A stretch of 64,000 bases of DNA from the NCBI RefSeq assembly GCF_018336975.1, contig NZ_CP025572.1:3020959-3084958 (forward strand), given 5' to 3'. The translations under genes were made by a program, and so were the position numbers. This stretch comes from Marinomonas sp. CT5 (GTDB lineage: Bacteria; Pseudomonadota; Gammaproteobacteria; Pseudomonadales; Marinomonadaceae). The first letter of the stretch is position 1, and each line of letters opens with the position of its first letter. The notes under the pieces were generated by a model. It made no database searches and had not been told where the DNA came from. It worked only from the letters and a program-made list of their open reading frames with translations. Shown piece after piece: positions 44,697 through 51,729 of the stretch.

Positions 44697-45131
44697 ATGA
44701 AAACGCTAGAATCTCAATCACAACTTAACCTCATCAACAGTCTATTTCCGGGCTTAGATATCATGTCTTCAACAGATTATCTATCTATTGTTCGATCCGG
44801 TGTTAGTGGAGAAAAGTTGCAAGCTATCGTTAAGTTGACAGGTGAAAAAGAGCTGATTGCTCACGCAATCAGAAAAAACACCTTGAGTATAAGCAAAAGC
44901 TATCGTATCAAGCGGCTTTCTCCTGCTATTACTGATAGCCTAATTGATACATTGCGCGTATATATTCAAGTGGTAAATATCTATGGATCAGTAGATTTGG
45001 CAAGAGAATGGATACATTCCCCTATTCCTGCATTAGGTGGAGAAAAACCAGCGGACATACTTAATACTCACGCTGGACGCGAGATGGTACGTCATACCTT
45101 ACGAAAAATAGATCTAGGGGAGTACGTGTAA
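44697..45131 (+). CDS. MbcA/ParS/Xre-type antitoxin (DUF2384) without adjacent RES toxin
   Basis: 144-residue antitoxin-like protein. A Xre-like N-terminal half with LSISKSYRIKRLSPAITDSL is followed by the toxin-binding DUF2384 block with REWIHSPIPALGGEKPADIL and NTHAGREMVRHTLRKIDLGE. These normally precede a RES-domain NAD+-degrading toxin; none follows here, only 30 bp and then an opposite gene. GGAG precedes the ATG at 44697. It may be an orphan, or could pair with the Fic protein just upstream. Confidence 0.8.
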   Translation: MKTLESQSQLNLINSLFPGLDIMSSTDYLSIVRSGVSGEKLQAIVKLTGEKELIAHAIRKNTLSISKSYRIKRLSPAITDSLIDTLRVYIQVVNIYGSVDLAREWIHSPIPALGGEKPADILNTHAGREMVRHTLRKIDLGEYV

Positions 45132-45162
45132 CTGTAGTGGTCAAGTAAATCGGGCCACCTCT

Positions 45163-45420
45163 TTATAATTCATCATTTACCTGCTGCATATGTTCACACA
45201 CTGAGCTTTTACTGTAACGACCACCTTCAATATCAGCCTTAGCATCTATTAAGGCAATCTCAAGCTCATACTCTTTGAACTTAGCGTATTTATGCAAATC
45301 CATCACGACATATGTATCTCTACCTCGGACAGATATAATAACTTTTTCATCTTTTAACAAACCGGCTTCAACAGCAGACACACCCTTGGTTTTTAAATCA
45401 TTAGCAGTAACAACACTCAT
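45163..45420 (-). CDS. Phd/YefM-type antitoxin
   Basis: 85-residue prevent-host-death family protein. MSVVTANDLKTKGVSAVEAG, then KVIISVRGRDTYVVMDLHKY is the usual fold-defining start; a short acidic helix follows. AGAGGTGAGC precedes the ATG. A perfect 14-bp palindrome TAATAGTACTATTA (45443-45456) lies just upstream and may be its operator. No ParE/Doc/YoeB-like toxin gene is adjacent on either side, so it looks orphaned. Confidence 0.8.
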   Translation of the reverse strand: MSVVTANDLKTKGVSAVEAGLLKDEKVIISVRGRDTYVVMDLHKYAKFKEYELEIALIDAKADIEGGRYSKSSVCEHMQQVNDEL

Positions 45421-45453
45421 AAGCTCACCTCTTTTCTTCTTATAATAGTACTA

Positions 45454-45966
45454 TTAAAAGTACATCTGATAACTCTTGCGACGAGCAAAGAAATAAATGG
45501 TTTCAAATACTTTTGAAGCTATCGTATTGTTCTTATGCTTTAAATTAAGCCACGGAAAAATCGAACGGACGGGCTTAACATCTCGAATCATCGAGTCTAT
45601 ATGTTTCTTACTAAATGAATCTCTTGCGCCGTCATCAGGTTGCCAAAGAACACCATTCCTATTCTTGTGCTCGATGAAATATCCGATCACCGCGACAATC
45701 AACTTGGTATAACCGACTCGCGCTGACTTTTCCCAGTTCACTTCTTCAATGTCTGGGTGGCCCATCGCGTTTAAAATCGCAACTTGATAGGGACGGGTTG
45801 TCCACTTGCCTTTGATATAGCTTGATTCGGCGGAGAGATAGAAATACTTATCTGCCCATTCAACCGCTGTAAGCGGCTCTTTCATTTTGAGAAAGCTTAA
45901 AGCGCGGCTGATTGCCTCACTTAACTTTCCCTTCTGCGACTGAGACAAGACTAGCAATTGTGTCAT
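45454..45966 (-). pseudogene. Phage terminase large subunit (GpA type), C-terminally truncated
   Basis: Only the first 170 residues of a roughly 600-residue packaging ATPase remain. PLTAVEWADKYFYLSAESSY, GKWTTRPYQVAILNAMGHPD and EVNWEKSARVGYTKLIVAVI (the Walker-A-like region of GpA terminases) are present. After SIFPWLNLKHKNNTIASKV the family sequence is lost and the frame stops next to the Phd antitoxin promoter. It overlaps the small-subunit gene by 50 bp. The loss of the nuclease domain and all head genes shows a deletion. Confidence 0.8.
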
Positions 45967-46468
45967 CTAGCTTGTCTCCTAAAGTTGCCGCGATGTTACT
46001 TACTTTCGAAATGTCGCGCTGTATCTGCTCAATAGCGTGACTCGGCATCTCTGGGTTGTGCCGTTTTACAAGTAATGGGATGGTTTCTAATATGGCGACC
46101 TGTTCCGAGATAATGCCCACCAAAACCTCGGTGGCAATTTCGACCGGAATAGATCGGGCTTCTAAAATATCGTTCTTTAACTTGAGCGCTCGGACTTCTT
46201 CGGAGAGTTTTTCGACTCTCAAATGGTCTTCATCAAGTTGGTCTATTGATGTGTTTTTTGATGGCTTTTTAACGCCAGGTTTAGACAGGTTTAAAAGGGT
46301 GTTATCGACACGGTTTTGCACCACATCGTGGATAGAGTAAAAGTTCTCTCGGCCCCGTTTCTCTCTGGGCTCGACGCCCCATTTATCAAAGGCTTGTGAG
46401 CTGATGCCGAGGCTGGCAACAACAGTGAATTTATTGACGAGCCCGAGCTCTTTTTTCTTGCTCGACAT
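45917..46468 (-). CDS. Phage terminase small subunit (Nu1 / DUF1441 type)
   Basis: 183-residue DNA-packaging recognition protein. The N-terminal winged helix (KFTVVASLGISSQAFDKWGV, REKRGRENFYSIHDVV) is followed by a coiled-coil region (VEKLSEEVRALKLKNDILEA) and a helical tail. It directs terminase to the phage DNA. It overlaps the truncated large subunit by 50 bp, in the normal phage order. Confidence 0.82.
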   Translation of the reverse strand: MSSKKKELGLVNKFTVVASLGISSQAFDKWGVEPREKRGRENFYSIHDVVQNRVDNTLLNLSKPGVKKPSKNTSIDQLDEDHLRVEKLSEEVRALKLKNDILEARSIPVEIATEVLVGIISEQVAILETIPLLVKRHNPEMPSHAIEQIQRDISKVSNIAATLGDKLDDTIASLVSVAEGKVK

Positions 46469-46618
46469 ACCAAATACACCAACTTCACCAACCTAGACAA
46501 AAAACTGACTAAACAACAACTTCAGTTTCCAGAATTTTCGTAAATACAGAGAATCCGCGCTCAGCTTACCCGTACACTGCGGAAATGCTCAGAAGGACCC
46601 ATTTTTTAGACAAGACCG

Positions 46619-46858
46619 CTAAAAGCCCACACACTGCCTCAGCTGCTCGATGTAGGCGGTTATTTGCCCCATCTCATCTATTGGCACGATAAACGCCACG
46701 TCATTGACCGTCGTGTTTATCAGTACCGGTTCCACTGTCTGGCATGACCGCCTTTGATTCATCGGGCTTACGCCGCACCCGACCAAACTGACGCAGATAC
46801 TTAGCAGGATCAGTACGCGCTTCACGCAATCGCTCTTGCTTCTTCTCATACTCATCAC
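46619..46858 (-). CDS. Rz1-like outer-membrane spanin lipoprotein
   Basis: 79-residue lipoprotein with the signal MRRSKSDCVKRVLILLSICV and lipobox LVGC. A short periplasmic tail follows, with Cys at RRSCQT and RQCVGF. The start lies inside the coding sequence of the 46701-46919 gene in another frame. Nested Rz/Rz1 genes are the hallmark of two-component spanins, which fuse inner and outer membranes at lysis. Confidence 0.7.
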   Translation of the reverse strand: MMSMRRSKSDCVKRVLILLSICVSLVGCGVSPMNQRRSCQTVEPVLINTTVNDVAFIVPIDEMGQITAYIEQLRQCVGF

Positions 46859-46919
46859 GCCTTTTCATCTGCACTGCCCATTCCATAAGAATGAGCAGGA
46901 ATTTCAATAAACTAGCCAT
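46701..46919 (-). CDS. Rz-like inner-membrane spanin
   Basis: 72-residue protein with one N-terminal hydrophobic segment (MASLLKFLLILMEWAVQM) and a charged helical periplasmic region (RRDEYEKKQERLREARTD). It is short for an i-spanin but fits the position after the endolysin cassette and the overlap with the Rz1-like gene. The start overlaps the end of the preceding gene by 8 bp. Confidence 0.55.
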   Translation of the reverse strand: MASLLKFLLILMEWAVQMKRRDEYEKKQERLREARTDPAKYLRQFGRVRRKPDESKAVMPDSGTGTDKHDGQ

Positions 46920-47208
46920 CTTTATTCTTAGCCTTGCCGTAGTTTGCAGCTAACAAATTAATCAATGATTTCAACCAACTAGGCCATGCCACCGTCATAC
47001 GTGTCGGTAGCATCGCAACGGCATGAGCCACCGCATACAGCACACCAACCCAAGCGGGTAGCAACTCAACCAACGCAGGCAGCGCATTAACAATCATGGC
47101 GATAAAACCGCCATCATCAACCGCCACCACATCAGTCGCATAAGCCGCAAAAGGCATCAACAACCAAACAAGACAAAGCCCAACAATGAAACGAACATAT
47201 GCACGCAT
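46912..47208 (-). CDS. Small phage membrane/secreted protein in the lysis cassette
   Basis: 98 residues. A signal-like N-terminus (MRAYVRFIVGLCLVWLLMPF, cleavage near AYA-TDV) and a second hydrophobic stretch (ALPALVELLPAWVGVLYAVA). AGAGGG precedes the ATG. Located between endolysin and spanins, so a second holin or pinholin-like role is possible; no family is recognised. Confidence 0.6.
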   Translation of the reverse strand: MRAYVRFIVGLCLVWLLMPFAAYATDVVAVDDGGFIAMIVNALPALVELLPAWVGVLYAVAHAVAMLPTRMTVAWPSWLKSLINLLAANYGKAKNKDG

Positions 47209-47210
47209 AA

Positions 47211-47729
47211 CTAACCCTCTCTCTCTAGCCCATACAGTTCATACGGGAAGTTTTTAATGAACTCTTCAACGGTGCCAGCACCATGAACAGTGTTGTAATA
47301 CTTCTTCCAATACCTTGCCAAAGCCTTGATATCATTAGCTTTAGGCAACGCTTCTGGCGCTCTAAAATAGTGAACTCGACACATTGCCGCAGCGTATCGA
47401 TTGTTCCAAACAAGCGCGTTATGGTCTGGCCAGCCATTGGAATAGTAATTGGCGTCCACGCTATCCGATGTCATCAACAGCAACGAACACTGAATGGGGC
47501 GTCTGTATCGAATAAAGTTAAGCCACAGATCTTTGTGCGTTGCTGGCTCCATCTGAAACAGCCCCATTGCTGGGCCTTTACCAAGCTGTTTTATGTATGT
47601 TCCGTGGGACTCTTGAGTAAGCGTCCCCATTACCAACTGATCAGAAGCCAATGAATAAGCAATGCCATCCAATTGATTGAGTGCAGGAATCACAACGTAT
47701 TCGCGGAATTGAGAAAGGTTTAAGCTCAT
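47211..47729 (-). CDS. Phage endolysin (lytic transglycosylase-like)
   Basis: 172-residue muralytic enzyme. MGTLTQESHGTYIKQLGKGP with the catalytic-type Glu and PAMGLFQMEPATHKDLW follow the transglycosylase/goose-lysozyme pattern E-S...G-L-F-Q. The C-terminal half contains YYNTVHGAGTVEEFIKNFPY. No export signal is present, so it would need the holin. Its ATG overlaps the holin stop. Confidence 0.78.
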   Translation of the reverse strand: MSLNLSQFREYVVIPALNQLDGIAYSLASDQLVMGTLTQESHGTYIKQLGKGPAMGLFQMEPATHKDLWLNFIRYRRPIQCSLLLMTSDSVDANYYSNGWPDHNALVWNNRYAAAMCRVHYFRAPEALPKANDIKALARYWKKYYNTVHGAGTVEEFIKNFPYELYGLEREG

Positions 47730-48019
47730 TGCAAGCCTCGCTTGAATCGATTGATAAATAATTTGATCGCTTCATCACCCATCAACCCCGCTACACCCGA
47801 CATAAACCCCGTCATTGCAGGAGGCATATTCATAGAAGCACACAAGAAGAACGTCAGCATGCCCAAGAAACCGCCAGTAAAAACTGCAATAAGCATATGA
47901 ATTAATGAGAATTTTTTAGAATTCTGCTGAAAGTCTCGAAGGTATTTCACAGCCCCACCCAGCACACCGACCATGACGAATGCCGCTGTTTGTAGAAGCT
48001 CATCCGGTAGGAATTTCAT
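47726..48019 (-). CDS. Phage holin
   Basis: 97-residue membrane protein beginning MKFLPDELLQTAAFVMVGVL, with three hydrophobic segments (about 9-25, 43-60, 65-85) and a basic C-terminus (INRFKRGLQ). It lies directly before the endolysin with an overlapping stop/start. The start at 48019 is chosen because translation further upstream would read through the hairpin region and gives no holin-like sequence. Confidence 0.75.
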   Translation of the reverse strand: MKFLPDELLQTAAFVMVGVLGGAVKYLRDFQQNSKKFSLIHMLIAVFTGGFLGMLTFFLCASMNMPPAMTGFMSGVAGLMGDEAIKLFINRFKRGLQ

Positions 48020-48073
48020 AGTGTGCGTCCAGTCCAGAAACAAGAAAGCCCCGCGAATGCGAGGCCAGAAACG

Positions 48074-48107
48074 AAAAAACCCGCTCAATACGAAATATTG
48101 GCGGGTT
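48074..48107 (-). terminator. Leftward Rho-independent terminator
   Basis: On the reverse strand ACCCGCCAATA...TATTGAGCGGGT (one mismatch) is followed by TTTTT. It lies between the gene at 48485-48832 and the lysis cassette. Confidence 0.65.
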
Positions 48108-48291
48108 ATGTAGCTGCGCCTGTCTATCAAGCACAACTCTCAGAGCATGAACAAAATGTACCTCGTAACTTAGCGGTCAGCAATCCCTACGCGCGCGAAA
48201 ATGCAACTTCCTCTTCTTATCTGAAAAGAGACAATACAACCGCTAAAGGCGCATAAACACTAATAAAATACCAATTATGGAAATAGCATTA

Positions 48292-48335
48292 GTGACGGCA
48301 TGGTGACGGCATGGTGACGGCATGGTGACGGCATT
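48292..48335 (+). repeat. Four tandem copies of an 11-bp unit
   Basis: GTGACGGCATG repeats at 48292, 48303, 48314 and 48325, the last copy ending in T instead of G. It is not coding in any convincing frame; copy number may vary between strains. Confidence 0.9.
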
Positions 48336-48484
48336 TTAAATAGGATTAATCCATTAAAAGCAATCACAGCCTATTAATAAGACTTAACTCTCGGATTTCA
48401 GACAAAAAAAACCCTCGCTAGCAAGCAAGGGCTTTCAGATAGAATATAGAAAAGCTTTATTTAAGGCATATGTAGATTCAAAGA

Positions 48485-48832
48485 TTAGTTAGACACTTCA
48501 AACTCAAAAGCTTCACCCGCACCTGTAACCATCATGGCACAATGAATAATAACATCCGCCTCTTCTGCCTGATTAACCACTAATATTGTCATAAACTCAT
48601 TTTTTACAGCAGTTATTGCCATATTTTTAATACGCTCAGGTAAAATTCCACGCAATAGCCCACTGGAAGTTTCAGCTACTGTCACTGATCCTTTAAAAGT
48701 TGTTTCTACATTCGTTAGTTTATTCCACTTTTCTATTTTTGCTATTTCTCCCCTTACTTTATCCGCTTTATCACGACCTATTTTCGTTTTAGCGTCAACC
48801 GAATAAGTTAACAAAAAGTTATGCTGAGCCAT
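48485..48832 (-). CDS. Hypothetical phage protein
   Basis: 115 residues, MAQHNFLLTYSVDAKTKIGR followed by an alpha/beta-like pattern (NVETTFKGSVTVAETSSGLL, EFMTILVVNQAEEADVIIHC). AGAGGGATTTTT precedes the ATG. No family recognised; the predicted size and strand pattern are ferredoxin-like. It stands alone between a terminator and the hicAB promoter. Confidence 0.65.
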   Translation of the reverse strand: MAQHNFLLTYSVDAKTKIGRDKADKVRGEIAKIEKWNKLTNVETTFKGSVTVAETSSGLLRGILPERIKNMAITAVKNEFMTILVVNQAEEADVIIHCAMMVTGAGEAFEFEVSN

Positions 48833-48910
48833 AAAAATCCCTCTATCACTTTCATTAGGATGAATTTCCTAATCACACATTTATTGGGGTTATTATTGAA
48901 TTTACCAACA

Positions 48911-49018
48911 TTAATTATTAAGTAATTCAATCAGTACCCTGTAATAAAGCGCTGCACCAACCTCCCCCGCATCCTCAGCCCTACTCAACAAAACCAGCAA
49001 AACATTCAAATCAGCCAT
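48911..49018 (-). CDS. Possible 35-residue microprotein
   Basis: MADLNVLLVLLSRAEDAGEV and 15 more residues, behind a GGGGGCGTG ribosome-binding site. Amphipathic helical composition. Too short for a firm call. Confidence 0.35.
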   Translation of the reverse strand: MADLNVLLVLLSRAEDAGEVGAALYYRVLIELLNN

Positions 49019-49162
49019 CACGCCCCCAAATCTCAATAGAGATATTTGAGCACATTAGCCAATTCTTGTTTCCACGTTTGACAGTAAAAAAACACCACCA
49101 AACGCTATTGACAAAACAAACGGCCCAAAAAAGAATAAAAAAACATTACAAAACACCTCCAT

Positions 49163-49184
49163 TTGTAATATTTTTTTATTACAA
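49163..49184. promoter_or_regulatory. hicAB operator-like inverted repeat
   Basis: TTGTAATA (49163-49170) and TATTACAA (49177-49184) form an 8-bp dyad, 32 bp upstream of the hicA start. This position fits autorepression by the HTH of HicB. Confidence 0.55.
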
Positions 49185-49215
49185 TGAACTTATCGAAACA
49201 ACAACAGGAGGTGAG

Positions 49216-49392
49216 GTGAAACAAAGCGAGTTTCGAAGGCAGTTGGAGAAAATGGGGGTTGAAGTCACACAAGGCACTAACCACCTAAAACTCCAATACA
49301 AAGGTAAACGGTCTGTCATGCCAAGACATCCATCCAAGGAATTGAAGGAAGGACTTAGAAAGGGAATACTAAAACAACTTGGCATTAAATGA
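49216..49392 (+). CDS. hicA: HicA mRNA interferase toxin
   Basis: 58-residue double-stranded-RNA-binding-fold toxin. KQSEFRRQLEKMGVEVTQGT, NHLKLQYKGKRSVMPRHPSK contains the catalytic His (GTNHLK) and the conserved PRHPSKEL. It cleaves mRNA when HicB is absent. GTG at 49216 directly follows GGAGGTGAG; the longer upstream frame is not supported. hicB follows after 42 bp. Confidence 0.9.
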   Translation: MKQSEFRRQLEKMGVEVTQGTNHLKLQYKGKRSVMPRHPSKELKEGLRKGILKQLGIK

Positions 49393-49434
49393 TCAAAGCA
49401 GCCCGAAAGGGCTGCAACATTTAACGAGGCAAAA

Positions 49435-49845
49435 ATGAAATACCCAATTATATTAAAAGAGGAAGAAGGTGGCGGATATTACGCATCGTCCCCAGACATT
49501 CCAGAACTGCATACATGTGGTGACACAAAAGAAGAAGCATTAAGTGAGGCCTTAGACGGACTCATTACATCGTTTGAATTCTACTTTGATGAAAATGAAG
49601 CCATCCCGCTTCCTTCTGAAATTGTAGATGAAAGCGTAGAGTTACCAGCGATTATCTGGACAAAAGTACTCTTACTAAATGCGGTTGTGGAAAAGAAAAT
49701 TAAGCCGTCCGAATTGGCTCGATTAATTGATGTTAAACGTCAGAACATTCGGGACATATTCAACCTTCGGCATGAAACAAAATTAAGCACCTTAGAGCGC
49801 GCCGCCTTCGCGCTGGGTAAAAAAATAGAAATCGCCTTCTATTAA
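49435..49845 (+). CDS. hicB: HicB antitoxin
   Basis: 136-residue antitoxin. The partial RNase-H fold (YPIILKEEEGGGYYASSPDI, then HTCGDTKEEALSEALDGLIT) is joined to a C-terminal XRE-type HTH (KIKPSELARLIDVKRQNIRD). It neutralises HicA and represses the operon. Start ATG behind ACGAGGCAAAA. Confidence 0.92.
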   Translation: MKYPIILKEEEGGGYYASSPDIPELHTCGDTKEEALSEALDGLITSFEFYFDENEAIPLPSEIVDESVELPAIIWTKVLLLNAVVEKKIKPSELARLIDVKRQNIRDIFNLRHETKLSTLERAAFALGKKIEIAFY

Positions 49846-49863
49846 TCGCTCACCTCACCAACC

Positions 49864-49891
49864 AAAAGCCCTCCCCGCGAGGGCTTTTTTT
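49864..49891 (+). terminator. Terminator after hicB
   Basis: AAAGCCCTC, CCCGC loop, GAGGGCTTT and a T run; 9-bp stem just after hicB, facing the integrase fragment. Confidence 0.85.
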
Positions 49892-49896
49892 CATAC

Positions 49897-50084
49897 CTAC
49901 AAAACCACTTCACCCGCCAATCTCTCCACAGCCTCGACCATCAGCGGCCAAGCGTACTCGCTTTCATAGCGGCCTTCTAAATTGCCACGCGAGTGATTAA
50001 GCAGCATTTTACGGACAGTACTATCCACCCCGCTTTGCATCCAATAATCGTTCGCCAACTTACGCATACTATGAGACGAAAAAT
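49897..50084 (-). pseudogene. C-terminal fragment of a tyrosine integrase
   Basis: About 62 codons encode SMRKLANDYWMQSGVDSTVR, KMLLNHSRGNLEGRYESEYA and a VVL ending. They include the HxxR, H and nucleophile Tyr blocks and are nearly identical to the end of the integrase at 51730-52882. Homology stops abruptly at about 50084. This is a second integrase copy cut to its last third, indicating recombination between two related elements. Confidence 0.85.
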
Positions 50085-50396
50085 GGCGCAGAAAAAGCCC
50101 TCTACATTCTTAATTAGGTATTTTTATTAGGCTGCAATATAGGCGATTGCACCAGTTAACAAAGCAATTCATAGAGAAGTTAATACTAGTTTTTTAAAAA
50201 AAGTCTTAACGGGCCAAAACTCAACTCTTACTCAGAATAAATAATGTATTTTTTGCAAAACCTAATCAGTCAGGTTCCAATTTTTGTCTTAAATAAAAAA
50301 AGACAAAAAAAGGGTTTACTTGTCCCCTTTTTGTCCCTAATATCGGTCTTGCATTATATGCAAAACTTTACTTTTTTAATTTATTAGGAGACACAC
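50085..50396. other. Intergenic stretch with two consecutive hairpins
   Basis: 312 bp. TTTTTGTCTT/AAGACAAAAA (50281-50290, 50300-50309) and AAAAAGGG/CCCTTTTT (about 50305-50333) are two adjacent stem-loops, perhaps terminators or an attachment region. No gene seen. Confidence 0.5.
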
Positions 50397-50477
50397 ATGA
50401 AAATGTATCTTACCGATTTGTCCATAGATGTCGTCGCATTAGTTTCTAATTTCTCACTCCCCCCCCCTGCAACGTAG
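50397..50477 (+). CDS. Possible 26-residue leader peptide with C9 tract
   Basis: AGGAGACACAC precedes an ATG; the peptide is MKMYLTDLSIDVVALVSNFS followed by LPPPAT. The proline codons are a run of nine C (50459-50467). One C fewer would shift the frame and extend it to the ribosome-binding site of the next gene at 50542. Confidence 0.4.
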   Translation: MKMYLTDLSIDVVALVSNFSLPPPAT

Positions 50478-50541
50478 CTCAAGAAACTTCGACATTCTAA
50501 TAGTGAGAAAAATGAGCTACAAACCGCAAGGAATGTAGACC

Positions 50542-50790
50542 ATGAAAGAAAAAACCTATGAACCTAGTACGCGTAAAGTCACCTCCAAATCGATAGAAAT
50601 GAAGGTGGAAATACGAGAAATATACGAAGTAGAACTAGATTTTGCACTGGGTGCTGACAAGATAAAGAAGTACTCAGAAAAGCCAAAAAGGCGAAAGAGA
50701 AAATGGCTGAAAAGGTCATGTATACTGGAAGCTTTATTAGGTGGCGCAATATCAACAGTTATAGCTATCGTATTGCAGTACTTTTATTAA
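50542..50790 (+). CDS. Small membrane protein, hypothetical
   Basis: 82 residues: a charged cytoplasmic part with KPKRRKRKWLKR just before a C-terminal transmembrane helix (LEALLGGAISTVIAIVLQYF). AAGGAATGTAGACC precedes the ATG. A tail-anchored topology is likely. It is followed by a strong hairpin (50806-50841) and another small gene. Function unknown. Confidence 0.6.
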   Translation: MKEKTYEPSTRKVTSKSIEMKVEIREIYEVELDFALGADKIKKYSEKPKRRKRKWLKRSCILEALLGGAISTVIAIVLQYFY

Positions 50791-50805
50791 TTAGGAATCA
50801 TAAAG

Positions 50806-50841
50806 AAGGAATGTCGGTCGTAAAAAGCCGACGACTTCCTT
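50806..50841 (+). promoter_or_regulatory. Hairpin between two small genes
   Basis: AAGGAA.GTCGG pairs with CCGAC...TTCCTT around an AAAAA loop. It precedes the ribosome-binding site of the gene at 50855 and lacks a T tract, so a translational control element is more likely than a terminator. Confidence 0.45.
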
Positions 50842-50854
50842 GAAGAGAAAAATT

Positions 50855-51079
50855 ATGTCTACCTCAAAAAAAACAACTGCGGATCGAAGAGTACGTATTA
50901 CACCCGAATTAGAGAGCAGTATCTTAAAATTATCAAACACAGATAAATTTAGCGAAGCACTACCTACGCTTGAGCAAGCAGTGAACATGTATAAAATGTT
51001 AAAGGATGCTCAAGAGTCAGGATCAAAATTCTACGAAGTTGATGCTAACGGAGAAAGATATATTGTTCGATTTATCTAA
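50855..51079 (+). CDS. Hypothetical small protein
   Basis: 74 residues, MSTSKKTTADRRVRITPELE and then a helical middle (DKFSEALPTLEQAVNMYKML) with a beta end (YEVDANGERYIVRFI). ATG at 50855 follows GAAGAGAAAAATT. The N-terminus hints at a ribbon-helix-helix-like DNA-binding protein, but I do not recognise a family. Confidence 0.6.
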   Translation: MSTSKKTTADRRVRITPELESSILKLSNTDKFSEALPTLEQAVNMYKMLKDAQESGSKFYEVDANGERYIVRFI

Positions 51080-51142
51080 AAACATTAGCATCAATAATGT
51101 TTCTGTTTAATTCTTTAATCATCAAATAGTCAACAGGACAAA

Positions 51143-51171
51143 CAAAAAAAACGCTCCACTTGGGAAGCGCT
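51143..51171. terminator. Hairpin terminator between convergent small genes
   Basis: AAAAAAAACGCTCC and GG..AGCGCT form a bulged stem; read leftward it is followed by eight T. Confidence 0.45.
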
Positions 51172-51313
51172 TTATCACTTAATGTAACTGGGGTGCTCTT
51201 CATCCCACTATTGCTTAAGCTTCGTCAGCCCTTTCCCTATCACCACCGTGGTGACAGATTGTTAAAGTGGTCACCGGACAACCGTTTTGTTTGATCACAA
51301 ATGATTGCATGGG

Positions 51314-51721
51314 TTAATCCTCCAATTTGGCTAGTTCGTTGGCATATTGTGCTCTATGGTCGTATTCGGCCTGCACAAAGGCCAAATCCACAAACACATC
51401 GCACTGCTTGACGGATGGGTATAGGTGTCGCTCTAAATGGCTAAAAAAGCCCACCCAATATCCCTTGGTAACGGTTTTGTCCTGAAAGTCTATGTCACCC
51501 GCAATATGCCCCAACACACCCGAGCCCACATTGTCTGGATCGTCCTTTAGCCGTTGCAAGAAGTGTGCAGCCATTTCACGACCAAAACGGTTGGCTTTTC
51601 GATAGCTGGAGGTAGGCATTACTGCCCAGTTACTGTTAGAAAGATTAGCGCCTGCATGGTCTATGGGTAAACCAAAGCGCGTTGGATAAGGAGCCGTAAT
51701 GGCTTGATTATAGTCAGACAT
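51314..51721 (-). CDS. Hypothetical phage protein downstream of integrase
   Basis: 135 residues, MSDYNQAITAPYPTRFGLPI and a middle with NWAVMPTSSYRKANRFGREM. ATG at 51721 is used; a TTG at 51733 would overlap the integrase stop. Same direction and only 8 bp after the integrase gene. No family recognised. Confidence 0.6.
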   Translation of the reverse strand: MSDYNQAITAPYPTRFGLPIDHAGANLSNSNWAVMPTSSYRKANRFGREMAAHFLQRLKDDPDNVGSGVLGHIAGDIDFQDKTVTKGYWVGFFSHLERHLYPSVKQCDVFVDLAFVQAEYDHRAQYANELAKLED

Positions 51722-51729
51722 AGAATTAC

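Larger units (their letters stand above)
48020..48484. other. Intergenic stretch with hairpin and 11-bp tandem repeats
   Basis: 465 bp. It holds a hairpin that would terminate leftward transcription (48074-48107) and four tandem copies of GTGACGGCATG (48292-48335). A 77-codon top-strand frame here lacks a ribosome-binding site and is rejected. Confidence 0.6.
48833..49215. other. Intergenic stretch upstream of hicA
   Basis: 383 bp with one possible reverse-strand microgene (48911-49018) and the hicAB promoter/operator. A longer forward frame into hicA exists but has no ribosome-binding site. Confidence 0.5.

Noticed and set aside
48023..48256. 77-codon top-strand frame opposite the holin leader
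   Set aside because: No ribosome-binding site, runs through a terminator hairpin and has low-complexity composition.
48292..48335. Possible CRISPR-like array
   Set aside because: The 11-bp units are directly adjacent with no spacers, and no cas genes are in the window.
49066..49215. Long N-terminal extension of hicA
   Set aside because: The GTG at 49216 has an excellent ribosome-binding site, and HicA toxins are about 60 residues.
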